Shown here in pieces: positions 59,424 to 64,000 of a DNA stretch of 64,000 nt. The DNA is taken from NCBI RefSeq assembly GCF_041431135.1, contig NZ_CP107799.1, forward strand, positions 6,882,001 through 6,946,000. The letters are read 5' to 3'. The stretch is from Streptomyces sp. NBC_00554 (GTDB lineage: Bacteria; Actinomycetota; Actinomycetes; Streptomycetales; Streptomycetaceae). The translations under genes and the position numbers were made by a program. Within the stretch, counting starts at the first letter, position 1. The number at the start of each line of letters is the position of its first letter. Under the pieces are notes generated by a model, which saw only the letters and a list, made by a program, of their open reading frames with translations, ran no database searches and had not been told where the DNA came from.

Positions 59424-60710
59424 TCACCCCCAGCCGGGCACCACCAGCACGAGCCAGACCACGGCGGGGACCACAGCCACCACGATCCCCCCATACATCA
59501 TCAACTGCCGGAAGAAACGCTCCCGGTCGACCCCGGGTGCCGCGGCCAGCACCAGTGCGCCGTTCGTGGAGAACGGGCTCACGTCCACCACCGTCGCCGA
59601 CACCGCGAGGGCCGCCACCATGCCGATCGCTCCGATCTCGCCCTGCGCCAGGAACGGCACCGCAAGCGGGATCAGCGCCCCCATGATGCCGACGGACGAG
59701 GCGAACGCGGAGATCACCGCGCCGATGTAACACAGGAGCACGGAGGCAAGCAGCGGTATGCCGATGTCGCTGACGCCGTCGCCGGCCCATTTGATCGTGC
59801 CCATCTCGTCCAGCACGGCGACATACGTGAGCACGCCGCAGATGAGGAGCACCGTCGGCCAGGCGATCTGGCCCACGGCGTTGCGGCTGTCCTCCGGCCA
59901 GCAGGCGCTGAGCATGACGGCGAGGCTGATCGAGGTGAGTCCGGCGTCCAGGTCGAAGGCGAGGACGGCGACGACGAGGGCGACGAGGGCGGTGAGCGTG
60001 GCGATACGGGCGGGGGTGAGGCGGGTGTCCTCCTCTGCCTCCTTCTCCTCGCCGTGGCCTTCGTCCACGCCCTTGTCTCCGGCGGCTTCCGTGCCGTCGC
60101 CGGCGCCCGTCAGTTTCAGCCCGCCGAGGACGACGAAGAGGATGCCCGCGATGACGAGGTTGACGATGAGCGAGGCGAGGAAGAGGGCGATCTCGTTGCC
60201 AGGGAGATTCTCGCGCTCGACGATGCCGTTCACGATCGATCCGTAGATGCTGATCGGGGAGAAGCCACCGCCCTGGGCGCCGTGCACCACCATCGCCCCC
60301 ATCAGCAGCGGACTGATTCCGTAACGGGTGGCGAAACTCAGCGCGATCGGCGCGACGATGGCCACGGCGGCGGGACTGACCGCGCCGATCGCGGTGAGCG
60401 CCCCGGTGAGGACGAACATCACCCAGGGAATCAGCGCGACCCGTCCGCGTACGACCCGGATCGAGGCGTGCACCAGCCAGTCGGTGGTGCCGTTGGCGCG
60501 AGCGATCGCGAAGAGATACGTCACCCCGACGAGCACGACGAAGAGGTCGCCGGGGAAACCGGCGAAGATCGTGTCGGTGTCGAAGTCCGCGACCAGTTCA
60601 CCCACGCCGAACGCGGCGGCGAAGGCGAGAGCGCCCATGTTGATGGATCGGGTGGTGGCGATCACGAACACGGCGACGAGCACGATGATCGAAATCAGTT
60701 CGGCGGACAT
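59424..60710 (-). CDS. matC: MatC-type dicarboxylate (malonate) permease
   Basis: This 428-residue protein has about twelve membrane segments, starting MSAELISIIVLVAVFVIATT, and the MatC N-terminal domain (GALAFAAAFGVGEL; FPGDLFVVLVGVTYLF). A charged cytosolic loop (EKEAEEDTRLTPARI) splits two halves, as in the SLC13/CitMHS superfamily. SPISIYGSIVNGIV and DVSPFSTNGALVLAA contain the substrate/sodium-binding type loops. It probably imports malonate. It is first in the operon with matB and the carboxyltransferase and divergent from matR. Confidence 0.87.
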   Translation of the reverse strand: MSAELISIIVLVAVFVIATTRSINMGALAFAAAFGVGELVADFDTDTIFAGFPGDLFVVLVGVTYLFAIARANGTTDWLVHASIRVVRGRVALIPWVMFVLTGALTAIGAVSPAAVAIVAPIALSFATRYGISPLLMGAMVVHGAQGGGFSPISIYGSIVNGIVERENLPGNEIALFLASLIVNLVIAGILFVVLGGLKLTGAGDGTEAAGDKGVDEGHGEEKEAEEDTRLTPARIATLTALVALVVAVLAFDLDAGLTSISLAVMLSACWPEDSRNAVGQIAWPTVLLICGVLTYVAVLDEMGTIKWAGDGVSDIGIPLLASVLLCYIGAVISAFASSVGIMGALIPLAVPFLAQGEIGAIGMVAALAVSATVVDVSPFSTNGALVLAAAPGVDRERFFRQLMMYGGIVVAVVPAVVWLVLVVPGWG

Positions 60711-61089
60711 GCGGGCTCCCGTCCCTGGGTCCCTCGTTGATTGGCTCGGCCGATGATTGGTCAAGTGGCTGCACCACTCATTGACCTGGTGGCTGCGCCA
60801 CTCATTGACCCAGTGGCTGCACCGCCGATTGACCAAGTGGCTGGTCCACATTGGGTGTTGACCGGATAGAGCGTCAAGGAGTCTGACGCGAATTGGCTCA
60901 GCCACTTGTCCACAGTCCACTTGTCCACAGGGCCATCGGACCGGTCACCACCCGGTGTTACGCTGCGGCCGCGGGGGACACACGACAGGTAACGACAGTT
61001 AGTCGGGCAAGCCGGGCGACGCAACGGACAAGCCGAGCAAGCGAAGTGAGCCGGGCGAGCCGCACAAGACAGGCGATGGGGGAACGGGG
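60711..61089. promoter_or_regulatory. matR-matC divergent control region with 24-bp tandem repeats
   Basis: No gene is seen in these 379 bases. Four tandem units of 24 bp (60756-60779, 60780-60803, 60804-60827, 60828-60849), each like ATTGACCAAGTGGCTGCACC, lie 45 bp upstream of matC. Nearer matR are two direct copies of CCACTTGTCCACAG (60902-60915, 60917-60930). GntR-type MatR proteins bind palindromes; these arrays may be the operator or expanded copies of it. Confidence 0.7.
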
Positions 61090-61818
61090 ATGACCGACGC
61101 ACTGCGCCCGATGGCGGCCAGGCCACGCATGTACGAGCAGGTCCTCGAACGGCTCCGCAGCTACGTCGCCGAGGGGGGCCTGAGCGCGGGCGACAGCCTC
61201 CCGCCCGAACGCGACCTGGCCGCCCGCCTGGGCGTCAGCCGGGCCTCGGTGAAGCAGGCCATCGTGGTCCTGGAGGTCCAGGGCCTGGTGGAGGTCCGGC
61301 ACGGCGGCGGCACATACCTGGTGCGCGACAGCCTCGACATCGAACCCGTCGAGCGGCTCGTCGAACGACGTCGCCGTCTGCCCGACGTACTCGAGGCCCG
61401 CGAGGCCCTGGAGACCAAGCTCGCCGAACTGGCCGCCGAGCGCCGCACGGACGAGGACCTGGCCGCCCTGCGCTTCTCACTCGCCCGGATGGCGGGCGAG
61501 ATCGAGGAGGGCAACCACGGTGTGGAGGGCGACCGGCTGTTCCACGCGGCGGTCACCGCGGCGGCGCACAGCAGCATCCTCGCCGAGTTCATGCGCTCGA
61601 TCGCTGACCAGATCACCGAGAGCCGCAACGAGTCCCTCCGCCAGCCCGGCCGCCCGAGCCGCTCCCTCGCCCAGCATCGGGCCATCCTCGACGCGATCGC
61701 GGCCCAGCGCCCGGGACAGGCGGCCGCGGCGATGCGCCGGCATGTGCGGACGGTGGCGAAGGTGCGGTTGCTGGACTGGGATCCGGAGGAGGAGGGCGAG
61801 GGTGACGAGCCGGGGTGA
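61090..61818 (+). CDS. matR: FadR/GntR-family regulator of the malonate locus (MatR-like)
   Basis: This 242-residue protein has the GntR winged helix (residues about 12-75; LPPERDLAARLGVSRASVKQ) and a FadR C-terminal helical domain (FCD) with EAREALETKLAELAAERR, LFHAAVTAAAHSSIL and HRAILDAIAAQRPGQAAAAM. FCD domains bind a metal and a carboxylic acid ligand. It is divergent from matC-matB-carboxyltransferase, so it is likely their regulator, with malonate or malonyl-CoA as ligand (inferred). GGGGGAACGGGG precedes the ATG. Its 3' end is duplicated at 63657-63936. Confidence 0.9.
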   Translation: MTDALRPMAARPRMYEQVLERLRSYVAEGGLSAGDSLPPERDLAARLGVSRASVKQAIVVLEVQGLVEVRHGGGTYLVRDSLDIEPVERLVERRRRLPDVLEAREALETKLAELAAERRTDEDLAALRFSLARMAGEIEEGNHGVEGDRLFHAAVTAAAHSSILAEFMRSIADQITESRNESLRQPGRPSRSLAQHRAILDAIAAQRPGQAAAAMRRHVRTVAKVRLLDWDPEEEGEGDEPG

Positions 61819-61905
61819 CGCTCGGGTGGGCCCGGCGGCCGCGGGCTCCGCCCCCGTCAACGCCGCCCACCTTCGCTGCCGTCGGCCACCCGGCCACCCG
61901 GCATC

Positions 61906-62232
61906 ATGGACGCCATGGACACGCCGATCACCGACTGGATCACCATCGCGGCCTACGAGAATCTGCCGGGCCGCCTCCACCCGATGGCGGCCACCCGCGC
62001 TTGACTGCGCGACCGCGGCATTGACTGGATGCCCTTCGAACCGGACGAGATCCAGTGGGGTTTGGCCTGTGGCATCGGCCCTGACGGCCACTGGCACGGT
62101 TGGTTCGACATCCGTATCGACGCCGGCGCGCTGCGACGCCTCGGTCTCCATCCCGACCAGCCCACGGCCAAGGTCACGGGCACATCTCCACCTGGCTGGT
62201 GGCATGCCGCCGCGGAACGCAAGCCGCACTAG
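61906..62232 (+). pseudogene. Small conserved-looking gene interrupted by an in-frame TGA
   Basis: One frame reads MDTPITDWITIAAYENLPG and LHPMAATRA, meets TGA at 62002-62004, then continues LRDRGIDWMPFEPDEIQWGL and AGALRRLGLHPDQPTAKV to a TAG at 62232. Both parts look like one globular protein of about 108 residues; the stop could come from a TGG (Trp) to TGA change. A restart ATG exists at 62029. I do not recognise the family. It may be a decayed gene, or a read-through/selenocysteine-like case, though no SECIS element could be judged. Confidence 0.6.
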
Positions 62233-62254
62233 GGCGGAACGCAAGCCGCACTAG
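62212..62254 (+). repeat. Tandem duplication at the 3' end of the broken gene
   Basis: GCGGAACGCAAGCCGCACTAG (21 bp) occurs at 62212-62232 and 62234-62254, a period of 22 bp. It includes the stop codon, so the second copy lies outside the reading frame. Typical of recent slippage. Confidence 0.9.
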
Positions 62255-62307
62255 GGGTGAGAGCCTCAAGTGCCGGACAGATCCGGGCAGTCGGACTCCG
62301 TACTCAC

Positions 62308-63420
62308 TCAATTGGCGTGGAGGATCCGAAAGCGATCGGGTTCGGCCGGGTCCCGGTCGACGACTTGGACCGGTGTCCAAGCCCATTGCCAGACGCCGAT
62401 GCCCGGTGTGCGTGAGAACCGGATCGGTCCGCGGGTGCCCTCGACCGCCACGCGCGGCCATGACTCGGCGATGGCCGCCCGGTCCGCGCCGTGGGAGCGC
62501 AGCACCGCGGCGAGGACGGCGACGGTGTCCCAGCCCTCGAAGGCGACGAAGGAGGGCGCTTCGCCGAGCTGCTCGCGGAGCTCCTTCCCGACGCGTTCGC
62601 CGAGCGGACCGAGGTGCTCGGGCAGGTAGCGGAGGAACGGGATCCCGGCGCCGTCCTCGCCCAGCAGCGCCGCCCATTCGGCGAACTCCGGCTGCCCGGC
62701 CGGAGCACCGATCATGGTCTCCGCGAGCCTCCGGTCGCCCCGGACGGCCCTGACGATCGGCACCGCCGGCTCCGGATGGCCGACCAGCAGGAGCAACGCC
62801 GTCGCGCCGTGGTCGACGAGCGCGTCGCACAGGGCCTCGGGGGTGAGCGCGTTCGTGTCGAGTTCGACGACGGTGACGCCGCGGGGAGCGAGGTGGTCCC
62901 GCAGGACACGGGTGCCGGTCGCCCAGTAGACGCTCGGCTGGGTTGCCACGGCGATTCGACTGTGGCCCGCGCCGAGGAGGAAGTCCGCGTAGATCCGCCA
63001 GCCGTGGGACTGGGCCGGGGCCAGGCGCGCGACCCACTCCGTCGGCTCCTCGGTGAGCGCGTCGAGCACCGCGGACGAGCAGAGGAACGGCACGCCGAGG
63101 GCGTCGGCCCGGGCGGCGGCGGCGCGAGCGACGACGCTGTGATACTCGCCCGCCACGGCGGCCACGCCCAGGCCGGCCAGTTCGTCCACGGCCGCCGCGG
63201 CCCGCTCCGGGCTGGCCGCGGTGTCCCGGACCACCAGCTCCAGTGGTCTGCCGTCGATCCCGCCGGCGTCGTTGACCTCGCGAACGGCCAGGTCGAGTCC
63301 TGCGAGCAGGTGTCGGCCCGCCGCGACCCAGCCGGGCCGCGTCAGCGGGACGAGAGCGCCCAGGCGGACGGGCGACCCGTCTGCGTACTCCGGTCCGGAC
63401 GGCGATACTGGCGTGTTCAT
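62308..63420 (-). CDS. Amino-acid/amide-type periplasmic-binding-fold protein without signal peptide
   Basis: This 370-residue protein has the Peripla_BP_6 fold: the start VRLGALVPLTRPG, AGLDLAVREVNDAGGIDGRP, and SHGWRIYADFLLGAGHSRIA. It resembles the substrate-binding proteins of branched-chain amino-acid/amide ABC transporters and the AmiC/FmdD sensors. It has no signal peptide or lipobox (it starts MNTPVSPSGPEYADGSPVRL), and no permease or ATPase gene is near. A cytosolic ligand-sensor role, as for AmiC, is more likely than transport. Start ATG 63420 with GGGGAG upstream. Confidence 0.83.
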   Translation of the reverse strand: MNTPVSPSGPEYADGSPVRLGALVPLTRPGWVAAGRHLLAGLDLAVREVNDAGGIDGRPLELVVRDTAASPERAAAAVDELAGLGVAAVAGEYHSVVARAAAARADALGVPFLCSSAVLDALTEEPTEWVARLAPAQSHGWRIYADFLLGAGHSRIAVATQPSVYWATGTRVLRDHLAPRGVTVVELDTNALTPEALCDALVDHGATALLLLVGHPEPAVPIVRAVRGDRRLAETMIGAPAGQPEFAEWAALLGEDGAGIPFLRYLPEHLGPLGERVGKELREQLGEAPSFVAFEGWDTVAVLAAVLRSHGADRAAIAESWPRVAVEGTRGPIRFSRTPGIGVWQWAWTPVQVVDRDPAEPDRFRILHAN

Positions 63421-63656
63421 CGGGTGGCGTCTCCCCTGAGAGGGTGCGGTTGCGGTCCGCCCGGATCGCGTGCCGACCCGGGCCGGCGGTTCGCGTTCGT
63501 CACGTCTCGCCGCGGCGGGCGTGCCCGGGTGGATCATGCCGGTCATTGGATCCACCACCATCGCCGGTGGACAACCGATTATTCGTTGGCTGAACTGCCA
63601 GGCTTCATCGTCACCTGCCTGCCGACGCGGAGGAGGATGCGGAGGAGGAGGCCCGG

Positions 63657-63936
63657 AGTGGAGGGCGACCGGCTGTTCCACGCGGCGGCGCACAGCAGCA
63701 TTCTCGCCGAGTTCATGCGCTCGATCGCCGACCAGATCACCGAGAGCCGCAACGAGTCCCTCCGCCAGCCCGGCCGCCCGAGCCGCTCCCTCGCCCAGCA
63801 CCGGGCCATCCTCGACGCGATCGCGGCGAAGCGCCCGGGGCAGGCGGCCGCGGCGATGCGCCGGCATGTGCGGACGGTGGCGAAGGTGCGGTTGCTGGAC
63901 TGGGACCCGGAGGAGGAGGGGGACGAGTCGGGGTGA
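63657..63936 (+). pseudogene. Partial second copy of matR (3' part)
   Basis: This stretch repeats matR from about 61525 to 61818 almost base for base: VEGDRLFHAAAHSSILAEFM, ESRNESLRQPGRPSRSLAQH and VAKVRLLDWDPEEEG. It has a 12-bp deletion (VTAA lost) and scattered, mostly silent substitutions. The first 145 codons, including the DNA-binding domain, are missing, and the sequence before 63657 is unrelated. It is therefore a fragment from a segmental duplication, possibly with an open frame but no plausible start. Confidence 0.85.
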
Positions 63937-64000
63937 GGCTCGGGTGAGATGGGGCCTGCTCGTCGGCGGCCTGGTCTGGAAGGGCGTACCCCGGGACTTG

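Noticed and set aside
60756..60849. Possible CRISPR array
   Set aside because: The repeats are in direct contact without spacers and are imperfect; no cas genes are nearby.
63940..64000. Start of a new gene at the window end (frame GLLVGGLVWKGVPRDL)
   Set aside because: Too short to judge, with no clear ribosome site; left out.

Overview
The window is about 72% GC by eye. Its codon use, dense overlapping operons, FxSxx-COOH RiPP locus, LAL-type LuxR regulator, AfsA-type butenolide synthase and SAV_2336-type protein all point to a Streptomyces chromosome, mostly accessory or arm-like sequence. No insertion sequence, phage gene, CRISPR array or rRNA was recognised.

Layout. 1-3.1 kb: a partial ABC exporter, a xylulokinase, a small YtxH-like protein, two tandem tRNA-Asn genes and one CAT-anticodon tRNA. 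3.1-9 kb: an MFS exporter beside a divergent AraC regulator; a MocR-type GntR/aminotransferase regulator divergent from a DJ-1/PfpI protein; a DUF1345 membrane protein; and two gene remnants joined end to end. 9-14.1 kb: a LAL regulator, a secreted RTX-repeat protein and an ECF sigma factor with a SnoaL-like tail. 14.2-20 kb: a compact minus-strand operon (AfsA-like synthase, HAD phosphatase, FabH, ACP, FabF, FabG, FabI) that looks like a signalling butenolide, furan or gamma-butyrolactone pathway with its own fatty acid synthase. 20.4-30.1 kb: a tailoring or catabolic group (FAD monooxygenase, aldo-keto reductase, two SDRs, cupin, phosphotriesterase-like lactonase, MFS exporter, bicovalent FAD oxidase) ending with an XRE/MmyB regulator. 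30.4-33 kb: a membrane Ser/Thr kinase and an alpha/beta hydrolase.

33-52.3 kb is the most striking part. Ten genes all point the same way (minus strand). Upstream is a conflict-type module: Trypco1 (CU044_2847), trypsin-VMAP-C protease, MoxR AAA ATPase and a 1635-aa SAV_2336 protein carrying a pseudokinase, a BTAD-like region and a degenerate HAD-like region. Next come an MreB-like actin and a GAF sensor kinase with a degenerate ATPase domain. Last is an FxSxx-COOH RiPP system: precursor fxsA, radical SAM/SPASM maturase fxsB, TIR-like fxsC, and fxsT, which combines ParA-like, TIR-like, NB-ARC and TPR regions. The layout suggests one large surveillance/effector island; this linkage is inference.

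52.5-64 kb: a large secreted subtilase, then a malonate-utilisation locus (matR divergent from matC, matB and a fused carboxyltransferase) with 24-bp tandem repeats in the control region. The end holds a small gene broken by an in-frame TGA, a solute-binding-like protein without a signal peptide, and a partial second copy of matR.
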